From contig BCIA01000001.1 in assembly GCA_001599815.1 (NCBI GenBank), positions 6,468,978-6,532,977 on the forward strand: a stretch of 64,000 bases of DNA, given 5' to 3'. The DNA is from Furcasterigmium furcatum (lineage: Eukaryota; Ascomycota; Sordariomycetes; Glomerellales; Plectosphaerellaceae). The position numbers and the translations under genes are program-made. The notes beneath the pieces were generated by a model, which did no database searches, was not told the origin of the DNA, and saw only the letters and a program-made list of their open reading frames with translations. How positions within the stretch are numbered: the stretch's first letter is position 1; the number at the start of each line of letters is the position of its first letter. Below are positions 29,020-39,673 of this stretch, piece after piece.

Positions 29020-30878
29020 TCAGGCAGTCCCGATAGCCTTGGCAGTACTCTTGCTGTCAGCCGTCTTCGGGTCCTCGACCTCACTCGACAGCTCTTTCTC
29101 TTCCACGTCCATCTTCTCTTCGAGCGGTCCCTCGAAGACCTCACGGATCTCTTCCAGGGTGCGCCCCTTGGTCTCCGGGAATAGGAACCATATGATGAAG
29201 AACAAAACTCCCAGAATACAGCAGAAGACGATGTAATACTTCCAGGAGATGGCCTTCATCGCGATGGGGTTCACCTGGTTGCCGATGATAAGACCCGTCG
29301 AGGCCGTGATGTAGGTCAGGGACAGGCCGCGCCCTCGAAGGGTGAAGGGGAAGATCTCAACGGGGTAGGCCTGCAGCAGCGGGGTCCATGCGATGTCGTA
29401 GAAGAAGTAGAAGATGAAGATGAAGGCCACGACCGCGCGGCCCGCGCCCTCGTTGCGGCTCTCGATGAAGAACGACGTCAGGCCCGTCCAGGCGATGTAG
29501 CTGGCGAGCATACCTGCGGTCGAGATGAGGAACAGGGGCCGCCGGCCGAGCCTATCAACCATCAGCGCACCCAAGAAGGTTGCGATGAGCCAGTTGTAGA
29601 TTTGGAGGATCCCGTTGATCAGGGTCTGGTCCTTAGCCTCGGTAATGCCGATGGTGTTGAGGACGAGCGTCAGGTAGTAGGAGGTGACCGCCACGCCGTT
29701 CCACTGCGAGAACCAACCGACGATGACTGCGATGAGCGTGCGCCTGCGATTGGCCGGCCCGGCCACCAGATCTAACCAGGAGGCCGAGGAAAGCTCCTGG
29801 GCCTCGGCGCTAACGGCCTGCTCGATCTCATGAACCTCAAAGTCGACGAGTGCGGTCTGCTCGCCTCCTGCGTGGTATGTGCTGAAGATCGTGCGAGCAT
29901 CATCTTTACGACCTTTGGAAACAAGCCATCTACAAGCGGAGGTCAGAAAGGGCGATTGAATGCTGAGCAGGGCTCGAGCTGTAGGAGGGGCCCACTTACC
30001 TCGGGGACTCGGGGACGAAGTACAGGCCTGCCAGCTGGATGGCAGGGATCGCGCCTTGTAGCAGTGAAGGGATCCGCCAGCTCCAGGTCGAGCTTATCTT
30101 GAAGGTGCCGAATGTGGACCAGGCGGCGAATATTGCCCCAAAGTACTATTCCAAGGCACAGAGTTAGGCAACGGCGGACGTGAGTTATCCGGGGTGGGCA
30201 TCCGTGGGCTTACGTAGAACGTGTTGTACATGGCCGTTATCTTGCCTCGGTGGGTTGGGTATGCCACCTCGGTGATGAGGATGGGACTCGGCTGGCTGAT
30301 GAACGAGGTTGCAAAGCCGAGAAGCGCCCTCGCGGTCACAAACGTTGCCAGATTCTGTGCCAGCCCTTGCATGATGGCGAATGCGATGCAAGTCACCAGC
30401 CCGATGAGGAGAGGGAGTTTGCGTCCCCAGCGGTCAGACACATACGTGACTACGATCATTCCGAAGACCTTGCCCAGCGGGTATACAGCGTTCATCAGGC
30501 CGAGAAGGGCACCTTCGGGGTGGCCGAAGAACTCTCGCCACTGTGGGAGGGTCTGTAGCCCGTTCATCATGGAGCCTACAGAGAGTGTCAGATACTGAGG
30601 CTGGTCATGGAGTAAAGGGCAGCCCTTTCATGCCGAGGAGAGCACACGTACCGTCATAACCTAGGGTGGTGGAGGAGAGAAGAGGCACAATCAGGCATAG
30701 ATTGAGCTTGATGAGATGGCTGACTTGGTACCAGGGCCTCGAATCGTTCGGCAAAAGCTACGCCACATCAGTCCACAGATTCCAGAACATCAAATCCAAG
30801 AAGACGTACCGCAGCGAGAGCTGGCCCGACGGCCGACTCCGCGTGGGTTTGACCCCTCTTACGATGGAAGATACCCAT
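29020..30878 (-). CDS. MFS sugar transporter (hexose/disaccharide permease)
   Basis: Exons 30810-30878, 30652-30757, 30214-30575, 30000-30145 and 29020-29929 (introns 52, 76, 68 and 70 bp) give 530 aa. Sugar-porter signatures are clear: TTLGYDGSMMNGLQ in TM1, VSDRWGRKLPLL between TM2 and TM3, YFGAIFAAW, PESPRWLVSKGR after TM6 (codon split by an intron), VDRLGRRPLFLIS, and FPETKGRTLEEI after TM12. Close in pattern to fungal lactose/cellobiose-type permeases. In this cluster it may import a glucoside for the intracellular GH3 enzyme, or export/import released glucose. It is divergent from the PRISE reductase with the cluster element between them. Confidence 0.9.
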
Positions 30879-31099
30879 AGTTGACCTCGGCACTGCGCTG
30901 TATATCCAGATGAAGAAAGCGAGAGGTTTGACCTGGAGTTTGAGATCTGCATTCAATCACCGACTGCCTGAATTAATACTACTCTGAGCGATGAAAAATT
31001 TCAATGCGCCAGTCTTGTTCTGGCCTCTGATGGACAACTCACCCATGGGGTAGAACCAAATCCCCGGACTCATCCCTCGGAAAGGATGTGCGGTTGATG

Positions 31100-31114
31100 T
31101 GCCACTTTACCCGG
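31100..31114 (+). promoter_or_regulatory. cluster element, copy 4 (TGCCACTTTACCCGG)
   Basis: Situated in the 569-bp divergent region 30879-31447 between the sugar permease and the PRISE-type reductase. It differs from copies 2 and 3 by one T/C change. Nothing else recognised there. Confidence 0.65.
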
Positions 31115-31447
31115 AGACGGCTGTGAGCAGCCTCACTCTCACCACCTTCATCCACTGACCACCATTTCCGTTTGCCCCGTCGACGACGCCACCGAAGACC
31201 ACCTGACGACGACGAACCTGGGGCATCTCCGCGGCACTTGCATCGATCATCCCCACGGGGTTGCGGGGCATACGGAGGCCTGTGCCGGTGTCCCCTGCCG
31301 GCCATCCGTGTCGCACATGGCACATGGAGATTTATATCTCACCTCATCCGGGCCGTTGTACAACTTGGTCTCGAGTGCGTGCCAATACTCGGTTGCTCAC
31401 CTACCTACGTACCTAACACGACTCGACCTGCAGCCCTCCGCCTCGCA

Positions 31448-32605
31448 ATGTCGCCGAAAACTGCCTTCATCACCGGTGCCAATGGCATCACGGGCACAGC
31501 ACTCATCGACCACCTGGCAGCGACCAAGCCAGACGAGTGGTCCAGCATCATTGCCTCATCTCTGTCGCCTCTAAAGTCCCGCGTCACCGACCCTCGGCTG
31601 TCCTTCATCTCTCTAGACTTCACCAAGCCCAGCGAGCAGCTGATTCCTGAAATGAAAGGGGTCTGCTCCGAAGTCACCCACGCTTACTTCTCTTCCTACG
31701 TCCACGAAGACGATTTTCGGGCGCTGAACGAGGCCAACGCAAAGCTCTTCGAGAACTTCCTCGACGCCCTCATTGCCGTGGCGCCGCGGCTCGAGTGCTG
31801 CGTGCTGCAAACAGGCGGCAAGCACTACAACGTGCACCTGGGCCCCGTGCCGTCTCCGGCGCGCGAGGCCGAGGATCGGCGCGAGTCCCCCATCGGGAAC
31901 TTTTATTTCCTCCAGGAAGACCACCTCATCGAGAGGCAGCGCGGCCAGTCGTGGCGCTGGAACGTCGTCCGCCCGGAGGCCATCATCGGGTACACCGTGA
32001 AGCCCAACGGCATGAACGAGGCCCTGACCCTGGCCTTGTACTTCCTCGTCTGCCGGGAGCTCGGCGAGGAGGCCCCCATGCCCACGAACCAGATCTACTT
32101 CGAGGGCTACGACGACGTCAGCGACGCCCGGCTCATCGCCGACCTGACCGTCTGGGCATCCACGCACCAGCACGCCGGCAACGAGGCGTTCAACGTCACC
32201 AACGGCGACTACTTCTCCTGGAAGTACATGTGGCCGCGCCTTGCAGCGCACCTCGGGGCGAAAGCCACATCGGAGCAGGCCTTCCGTCTCCCTCGGCCGG
32301 AATTCGGCACCACTCAGCTAGATATCAATCTGGAGGACTGGGCCCGGGGGAAGCAGGAGGTCTGGGACCGGATCTGCGACCGCGCGGGACAGCCGGAGGC
32401 CAAGGCGACGTGGAAGGCGGCTACCTGGGCATTTCAGGACTGGGTGTTCCAGAGGGGGTGGAATGCGACGCTGAGCATCAACAAAGCACGGCAGTTTGGT
32501 TGGACGGGACACGTGGACTCGTTCAAGTCGTTTGTGGATGCGTTTGAGACGTTTGAGCAGATCGGGCAGATCCCTGTCGTACGTTCGGCATCCAACAAGG
32601 CGTGA
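31448..32605 (+). CDS. PRISE-type NAD(P)-dependent short-chain dehydrogenase/enone reductase
   Basis: Intronless, 385 aa from ATG 31448. The N-terminal Rossmann motif is ITGANGITGTALIDHL (TGxxGxxG). VLQTGGKHYNVHLGPVPSPARE and GNFYFLQEDHL correspond to the core of the progesterone 5-beta-reductase/iridoid synthase-like (PRISE) family, followed by VVRPEAIIGYTVKPNGMN and the C-terminal WKYMWPRLAAHLG. PRISE enzymes reduce activated enones or aldehydes with NADPH. In fungi they occur in biosynthetic and catabolic clusters, often annotated as NAD-dependent epimerases. A role in reducing an unsaturated ring-cleavage or terpenoid/phenolic intermediate is inferred from the neighbours. Confidence 0.83.
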   Translation: MSPKTAFITGANGITGTALIDHLAATKPDEWSSIIASSLSPLKSRVTDPRLSFISLDFTKPSEQLIPEMKGVCSEVTHAYFSSYVHEDDFRALNEANAKLFENFLDALIAVAPRLECCVLQTGGKHYNVHLGPVPSPAREAEDRRESPIGNFYFLQEDHLIERQRGQSWRWNVVRPEAIIGYTVKPNGMNEALTLALYFLVCRELGEEAPMPTNQIYFEGYDDVSDARLIADLTVWASTHQHAGNEAFNVTNGDYFSWKYMWPRLAAHLGAKATSEQAFRLPRPEFGTTQLDINLEDWARGKQEVWDRICDRAGQPEAKATWKAATWAFQDWVFQRGWNATLSINKARQFGWTGHVDSFKSFVDAFETFEQIGQIPVVRSASNKA

Positions 32606-33223
32606 GCCTGGATGTCTGTAGGAATGAATCTTAAAATCTCATGTTCCTACCACTTGCTGTGGATAGGTCCCTCACTTGAAGTGTAAAGTCTTCAACTTTC
32701 ATGTGTTCATCATGCATTCGCATACTTGTGTGGTTTCCTCCATGCGCCCTGGCTCAAATGCACTTCTTGTCAACCGGGCGGCTATTGCATGGGTGACCAT
32801 CTTCTCGTCCATGAAATTCTGCAAAGTTCCTTGTCTGCATCGCTCTCTGAGAACGCAATCAGACATTGTTATCCCCTCAACTGGTCATCTAAAAGCGGGC
32901 TGGTCACGGTGGTGTCATGGTGGGATCGTTTCAGGGGCACAGCGCCGAAAAGGGGATCCCGCTGAAGTCGCAACCCTTTACTGCCTGAGTGCTGGAATCG
33001 CAAGGGGGATTTACTGGATGAATAGATGAGAAATTTTTGCGGATTCTCTCTTTCCATTAGAGGTGGCAGAGTTCTGTTGTCCTCATACCCCCCTGACCTA
33101 GTTGCTGGAAATACACCCCCAGCTTGGCCGCTATCGACCTCTTTTGTCTGCCGCATTAACCACATGGAAACTACAACGTCCAATTTCCCTCAGTCTTGCA
33201 ATCTCATCGCTCGAACATACGCA
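32606..33223. other. convergent 3' intergenic region, 618 bp
   Basis: Between stop codons of the PRISE reductase and the lactonase. I see no gene, repeat or cluster element. Confidence 0.5.
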
Positions 33224-34260
33224 TCAGTCATAGTTTTCCGGGGCTAATTTGTGCCGCAGGAGCACATCGCGGTCATGGCCGAGTATGACCTTGGCATTGG
33301 TGGCCTTCTGTAGGGAGTGAACAAGCTGGTTGGAGCGGGACCAGGAAGGGTGGTCCCTCGTCAGCCAGCCTTGCGGAGTCAGGTTGTCATAGTTCTCCTG
33401 AACGATGTATTGGTCGGAGGTGAAGATCCACGTGCCGCTGTTCTTGAGATTCAGCTGAAGAATGCAGAGACCCGGCGTGTGGCCCGGACAATGGTGGATT
33501 GTGAGTCCGCGGGCCAGGGTCGCTCTCTCCCCGTGAATGGGCTGCCAGTTTAGGTCGAATTGAAGATAGTGCGGCAGATAGACGCCTGCGGCAACATGGT
33601 CAGTCATGAACGTCAGTAAAACTGGCTGGGGGCGTAGTACCCAGGTCGGTCTTGGTGGCAACACTATAGAAAGCGTGCTTGAGCTCCAGTTCGTGGGCAT
33701 AAATCGGCACATCTGTGCCCCTGAAGTGCTCAAGACCACCGGCGTGGTCCAGGTGCAGGTGTCCAATGATGACGCCCTTGACGTCCTTGATGTCATGGCC
33801 GGTCTTGCGAATGGCTGCGTCCAGCTCCAGATCCTCACTGTGATCTCCCCTCGCGAAGACGTCTGCGAGCTGGGGGCCCCAGACCTCGGGGTAGTCCTTG
33901 CCGGCCCCCGTCTCGAACAGGAAGAGGCCATCATCCGGATGCTCCACTAGGGCTGAGATCATGACCAGGTCCCGTCTTTTGTTCTCACACACAGGGTGAC
34001 TGGCGGTGCTCGTGTTTCCCTGCATTCCCGTAGCCGAAACATTAGCAAACTCAGTTCCCTTGAAGTCCCACGCTCGTTCTCGCCCACAGTGGGGACAGAC
34101 ATACAAAGGGGATGAATATACCCTCGTCCGCCACGAGGTTCCCAATGTGCAAGAGCCACATCTTGGTCCCCTGGTACGAAGGAATGGAAGTTAGAAATTA
34201 GCAACCATGTGAAGACTATGAGTGACGTACATCTGGGGCTTGTTGAAAATCAGGCTGCAT
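33224..34260 (-). CDS. metallo-beta-lactamase-fold lactonase/hydrolase
   Basis: Exons 34231-34260, 34105-34170, 33641-34019 and 33224-33585 (introns 60, 85 and 55 bp) give 278 aa. The start MQPDFQQAPDGTKMWLLHIGNLVADEG was reconstructed from two small exons with good GT/AG borders. The zinc motif is GHLHLDHAGGLEHF (HxHxDH), preceded by LVMISALVEHP and LFETGAGKD. The later ligands are HHCPGHTPG and the C-terminal VILGHDRD. The pattern matches AttM-like N-acyl-homoserine lactonases and the MBL enzymes found in fungal xenobiotic clusters. Likely opens a lactone or similar cyclic ester/amide. Divergent from the GH3 gene. Confidence 0.85.
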
Positions 34261-34413
34261 TTTCCGCGACTTGGACGGGTGTTGATGAAAAGGGGGGGTA
34301 CCGTTGATTGTCTGGGGATGTACATGACATCTCACGAGTCCAGCAAAAGTCCGGGGTACAGGAATCTGGGGTAAAAGAAGCTTGAGATCCTGAAAGGGCC
34401 GAGTCAGTCCCCC

Positions 34414-34425
34414 GCCACTTTACCC
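34414..34425 (+). promoter_or_regulatory. cluster element, copy 5 (GCCACTTTACCC), with an inverted second site
   Basis: In the 437-bp divergent region 34261-34697 between lactonase and beta-glucosidase. A second copy on the opposite strand, GCCCCACTTTGCGGGC, lies at 34465-34480, and ACCACCTTACCCGACG at 34443-34458 is similar, so three related words fall within 70 bp. Confidence 0.6.
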
Positions 34426-34697
34426 TCCCGGCGCGCGACGGAACCACCTTACCCGACGCTGTCGGCCCGCAAAGTGGGGCCGGGTTTCCTCCGTCAAAAC
34501 GCCGGCGGCCGACTCGGCGCGGATGAGAACCGGCCGCCCTGCCAACCAATCGAGCTGATCCCTGGGGATGCCAAACTTTCCTTCTCCTTGCCTTGTAACG
34601 AGTAGCACACCGACAAGTCTCATCACCTGATCTCGACGTCACCACTCTCACGCCGACGAGGAAAGATCCATCGTGATCTGAACATCATTCTGTCCAG

Positions 34698-37317
34698 ATG
34701 GATACCAATAGTCTTATCGAGACTCTGACTTTGGCAGAGAAGGTCCTTGTCACCGACGGAAAGCCTCCCTTCTCTCTTACTGACATTTTGCCACGCAGAT
34801 AAAATTACTGGCTGGCGCAGCTTTGTTTGAGTCGGCAGCTATTCCCGAGAAAGGTATCCCATCTATCAAAGTACGTCTCCAGTGGCACCAGCCCTCTTCC
34901 CTTGTCGGATGAGGAAACTGACGAGGTTTCAGTTCACAGACGGACCCAATGGAACTAGGGGCCCGGCCATGGATGGCAACACGGCCGCGGCCTGTTTCCC
35001 AGCCGCCTGCAGCATTGCGGCAACGTTCGACCGCCAGATCGCCCATGATGTAGGCTATGCTCTCGGACAGGAAGCGGTCGGGAAAGGCGCGAGCTGCCTC
35101 CTGGCGCCCACCGTCTGCATCCACCGCCACCCGCTGGGCGGCCGTAACTTCGAGAGCTACAGCGAGGACCCGTTCCTGACGGGCAAGCTCGCGGCGCAGA
35201 TGATCCGGGGCGTCCAGAGCCACGGCGTCGCGGCCACCATTAAGCACTTTGTGGCGAACGAGCAGGAAACCGCTCGCTTCACGGTCAACGAGACCATCAG
35301 CGAACGGGCGCTCCGCGAGATCTACCTGCGACCGTTTGAAATCGCCATCAAAGAGGCCATGCCGTGGGCGGTGATGACTGCGTATAACCATGTTAATGGC
35401 ACGCACTGCGACGCCCACGAGTGGCTGATCCGCCATGTCCTGCGAGGGGAATGGGGCTGGCAGGGCCTGGTCATGAGTGACTGGGGCGGCACCAACACTG
35501 TCGCCGAGAGCCTCAAGGCCGGGTTGGACCTCGAGATGCCCGGGCCGCCTCGCGTGCGGAAGCACGACGACGTTCTCTCGGCTCTGCAAAGTGGAGAGCT
35601 GGCAGAGTCAGACATCGACGAGCGTGTTCGAACCGTGCTTGACTTCTTACATAAGGTGGGAGCGTTTAGCAAGACTCCTGTGGTGAACGGCCCAGCCGTA
35701 GACAGGTCCGAACACCGTGCCCTAATTCGCAAAGCCGGGGCGCGCGGCATCGTGTTGCTAAAGAATGAAGGCGGCCTGCTGCCGATCACCCCTTCCGGGA
35801 GCAAGGGGAAAAAGATTGCGCTCATCGGGTTCGCAAAGGACGGCCTGGCCAACGGCGGCGGAAGTGCCGCGGTCAACGCTCACTACAAGGTCACGCCATG
35901 GGAAGGGCTGACCAGCGCCCTTGGGGAGGCAGAATTCGTCTACGCCAAGGGGACACCCAGGGAACGGCTGCTCAACCCCATCATGAGAGGAGGGACCTGC
36001 GGAGAAGTGGTTAGTCTTGATGGCCAGCAAGGCTTCAGTCGGGTCTTTTACGACGGATCCAGCTCGGAAGTCTCGACTCTCCACGGCTACTCATCGTCGG
36101 CCTACTCGCCACTTGGGTCCCAAGAATCGCTCTGGAAGACCCTGGAGATCATCGGGGACTTCACCCCGCGGGAGACGGGAATGCACTACCTAGCTTGTTC
36201 AGGCGTCGGGCCTACCGAGGTGTACATCGACGGTGAAGCTGTCTTCACCCAGGCCGGGAACTGCGCGGATCCCATGGGTGCGTTCTTCGGGGCGGCCAAC
36301 GAAGAAGAGTTCAAGGTTTACATGGCTGCCGGGAAGCGGTATCGACTGCGCATCAAGAGCTCTCCGCCAGTCAACGTTGGTCTCGAGATTCTCGAGGGCC
36401 GTACAGGCGTCAGGATGGGCTTCTCCTTGGAATCCGAACACGATGCGGATCTGGTCGGGGAAGCCGCCGCTATCGCGGCACAGGCCGACATGGCCATCAT
36501 ATTCACTGGGCATGATTCTCAGTGGGAGACGGAGGGGCGAGACCAGGACTCCTTCCACCTCCCGCGGGCAGGGAGCCAGGACGCCCTCGTGGCCGCCGTC
36601 GCCGAGGCCAACCCGAACACGGTGGTGGTCAACTCCACCGGCGTTGCGGTTGCGATGCCCTGGCTAGACAATGTGCCGGCTGTCCTCCAGGCGTGGTTTG
36701 CGGGGCAAGAGTGCGGCAACGCTATTGCCGACGTTCTCACCGGCGTGGTGAACCCGGAAGGCCGACTGCCGACGAGCTTCCCGAAAAGACTCGAGGATTC
36801 ACCGGCGTTTGGGAACTTCCCGGGCACAGTCGTCGATGGCAGACTGGAAGTCGACTATGCCGAAGGCGTATTCGTCGGCTACCGCCACTATGACCGCGTC
36901 GGACAGGACAAGGTCAACTTTCCGTTCGGGCACGGCCTCTCCTACACGTCGTTCTCTTATGGCGCCATGGCGGTGAGAAGGAGCTCGGACGAGGACTTCG
37001 TCGTGACGTTGGATGTCTCCAACACGGGCGACGTCGCGGGTGCCACTGTGGTGCAGATATATGTTGGGAGGAGCCAAGCAACAGGGGCCATGGACCCGAA
37101 GAAGGCCCTCGTGGGCTTTCAGAAGGTATACCTTCAACCCAGAGAGACGAGGACCGTCGACGTCGAGATCACTCGGAGAGATTTTGCCTCGTACGATGAG
37201 ACATCAAAGAAGTGGGTAGTGGGTGGCCACTTGTACGACTTCATCCTAGGACGATCTGCCGGTCACGTTTTAAAGATTGTTTCTGTTCAGGTTCCCGCAG
37301 CTACGTATGCCCCATAG
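34698..37317 (+). CDS. GH3 beta-glucosidase with PA14 insert, intracellular type
   Basis: Exons 34698-34742, 34799-34870 and 34933-37317 give 833 aa. The start MDTNSLIETLTLAEKIKLLAGA lacks a signal peptide. FTDGPNGTRGP, GRNFESYSEDP, IKHFVANEQE and LVMSDWGGTN (nucleophile Asp222) define the GH3 catalytic barrel. A PA14 domain is inserted in the middle (around FTPRETGMHYLACSGVGPTEVYIDG), and the fibronectin-III-like C-terminus follows (LVGFQKVYLQPRETRTV). This is the architecture of cytosolic fungal beta-glucosidases acting on imported glucosides or oligosaccharides. Together with the sugar permease it suggests that the pathway substrate enters as a glucoside. Confidence 0.92.
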
Positions 37318-37546
37318 ACTTAGAAAATATAGATAGACAATGTGACAATGCTGCTGTGCATTGAAGTTAGGCATGAAGCGGAGTCACTGACCAACACCGT
37401 TTCCAGCAGCCCACGATACGCAGCTGATCGCAACAACCACGGCCCTATCACTATGTCCGACCCGCGCGACGTTGAAGTATCGGATAGCGTCAGTAGCCTA
37501 GTGATTTCTGGTGCTAAATAAAGCATATTTGCCGACTCTCCGGCAC

Positions 37547-37561
37547 TGGCCACTTTCGCCG
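37547..37561 (+). promoter_or_regulatory. cluster element, copy 6 (GGCCACTTTCGCCGC)
   Basis: Upstream of the DHA1 permease, in the 438-bp spacer 37318-37755. It is the most divergent copy, sharing GCCACTTT and a following CC pair. A GCCGGC/CGGCG-rich stretch lies about 10-40 bp downstream. Confidence 0.5.
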
Positions 37562-37755
37562 CTGCTATTCCCGACGCCGGCTTTCGGCTCGGCGTCGGCG
37601 CTTGGCACGCCGGTCGACGTCACCAAGTCGGAGTGGAACTCGGAGTTGCGCCCGCCGACCTGCGTCATCTGCGAGTTATATAGGCCGGTGAGGCTCGAGA
37701 TCTGGGGATCTGGCTTGCTCATACTCCTCTATCTGCAGCACCCGAATTGTTCACC

Positions 37756-39414
37756 ATGTCCGACGATGAGTCTGAGGTTTCCTCCGCCCCGGCTTCACCT
37801 CGCCCGGCCGCGGAGAAGGACGATCACAATAGCCACCCCGACGGCCACCGCCCTCACAACCTTGAGATGACCCCCTCGCGATCAAGAACAACCGGCAGAG
37901 ACCTCCGCGCTACTCTCTCTCGCCGAGAAACAGTCCTCTCGACCATCCGGTCACGGCCTGCTGTGGCCCCCTTTTCCCACGTCCTGGGCCACGCCCCAAC
38001 GAGCGAAGACTGCCTCGTCGACTTTGAAGGCCCCGACGACCCCTACAGGCCGATCAACTGGCCCACGCGCAAGAAGGTCATCACCACCATCCTGTACGGC
38101 CTCGTCACGATGTCCTCCACCTGGGAATCCTCCGCTTTCGCCCCCGGCACCGCCCAGATCGCTGCTGAGTTCCACGTCTCCCGCCAGGTTGCCACCATCG
38201 GGACTTCCATCTTTCTCGTGGGCTACGGCCTTGGCCCGCTCCTCTGGGCGCCCCTTTCCGAGGTCTTCGGCCGCAGAATCGCCGTACTCACCCCAATGTT
38301 CGTCGCGATCTGCTTCGCCTTCGCCTGCGCCACCTCGAAAGACCTGCAGACCGTCATGATCACCCGCTTCTTCGCGGCCTTCTTCGCGTCCGCGCCCGTC
38401 ACGAATACCGGTGGCGTCCTCGGCGACCTCTACACCCCGGCGTACCGCGGCATCGCCATGGCCGGCTACGCGCTCGCCGTCGTCTGCGGCCCGACAATCT
38501 CCCCCATCGTCTCGGCCGCCTTCGTGGCCAACCCCTCACTCGGCTGGCGCTGGGCCGAGTACTTCTCCGGCATCCTCCAGTCTTTCATCCTCGTCCTCGC
38601 CGTCCTCTTCATCGACGAGAGCTATCCCCCGCGCCTTCTCGTCGTCAAGGCCCGCCGCCTGCGCCACGACACCGGCAACTGGGCCCTGCACGCCAAGTTC
38701 GAGGAGTGGGACGTCAGTCTCGCCGAGCTCGCCCACAAGTTCCTCCTGCGGCCGTTGCAGCTCCTCTCGACCCCCATCTGCCTCCTCATAGCCCTCTACG
38801 CCAGCTTCTGCTACGGCATCCTCTACATGCAGCTCGGCGCCGTCCCCATCATCTTCGGCGAGCTCCGCGGCTGGCCCGCCGTCAGCACCATGCTCCCCTT
38901 CCTCGCCATCTGCCTCGGCGCCATGACCGGCGCCTTCGTCAACGTGCTCAACCAGCTGCAGTACAACAAGTTCTTCCACGCCGCCGGCGACCGCGCCGTC
39001 CCGGAGAAGCGCCTGCCCCCGATGATGCTCGGCGGCGTGTTCTTCGCCGCGGGCCAGTTCATCACCGGCTGGACGGCGTCGCCGGCGAACGCACCCTGGA
39101 TCGCGCCCGTCATCGGGCTGTACATGTCCGGCTTCGGCTTCAACACCATCTTCCAGGCGGCACTGAACTACCTCGTCGACACGTTCCAGCTCTACGCGGC
39201 CAGCGCGGTGGCGGCGAACACGTTCCTCCGGTCATCCTTCGCAGCCGCGTTCCCGCTCATCGTGACCCCGCTGTACCACAACATCGGCGTGGGGCCCGGC
39301 TCCAGCGTGTTTGCAGGGTTCGGATGCCTGCTGATACCGGTGCCGTTTGTCTTTTACATCTTTGGGAAGAGGATCCGGGCGTCGAGCAAGTGGAGCAAGG
39401 GGAGCGTGTACTGA
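37756..39414 (+). CDS. MFS drug:H+ antiporter-1 (DHA1) type permease
   Basis: Intronless, 552 aa from ATG 37756. A long polar, Ser/Arg-rich cytosolic N-terminus ends with DPYRPINWPTRKKVITTILYGL, the typical entry of fungal DHA1 (FLU1/polyamine-type) transporters. Conserved loops follow: GPLLWAPLSEVFGRRIAVL between TM2 and TM3 and GRR-like basic motifs. About 12 membrane segments are visible. It probably exports toxic substrate or intermediates of the cluster. It follows the GH3 gene in the same direction and is the last gene with the shared promoter element. Confidence 0.88.
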   Translation: MSDDESEVSSAPASPRPAAEKDDHNSHPDGHRPHNLEMTPSRSRTTGRDLRATLSRRETVLSTIRSRPAVAPFSHVLGHAPTSEDCLVDFEGPDDPYRPINWPTRKKVITTILYGLVTMSSTWESSAFAPGTAQIAAEFHVSRQVATIGTSIFLVGYGLGPLLWAPLSEVFGRRIAVLTPMFVAICFAFACATSKDLQTVMITRFFAAFFASAPVTNTGGVLGDLYTPAYRGIAMAGYALAVVCGPTISPIVSAAFVANPSLGWRWAEYFSGILQSFILVLAVLFIDESYPPRLLVVKARRLRHDTGNWALHAKFEEWDVSLAELAHKFLLRPLQLLSTPICLLIALYASFCYGILYMQLGAVPIIFGELRGWPAVSTMLPFLAICLGAMTGAFVNVLNQLQYNKFFHAAGDRAVPEKRLPPMMLGGVFFAAGQFITGWTASPANAPWIAPVIGLYMSGFGFNTIFQAALNYLVDTFQLYAASAVAANTFLRSSFAAAFPLIVTPLYHNIGVGPGSSVFAGFGCLLIPVPFVFYIFGKRIRASSKWSKGSVY

Positions 39415-39673
39415 GCGGGGAACTAGAAAGAAGATGCTCTCGGGACGGCCGCGTCGAGAAGACTTTAGATCCAGCCTCAGATGATTGGGAGGATGAGGAA
39501 GATGATCTTGTTCATATATCAGCATTCATTGTATCAACAAGCGAAATTTCCAACTTGTAGATGAGCAATTAACAAAGTAATCATGACATTACATGTCAAA
39601 GTCTGTCTCCTCGCGATCCAGTCGACAACGGTCAGAAAAGTAGCATTCTCATATATGCCTCTGTTCATAAAAC

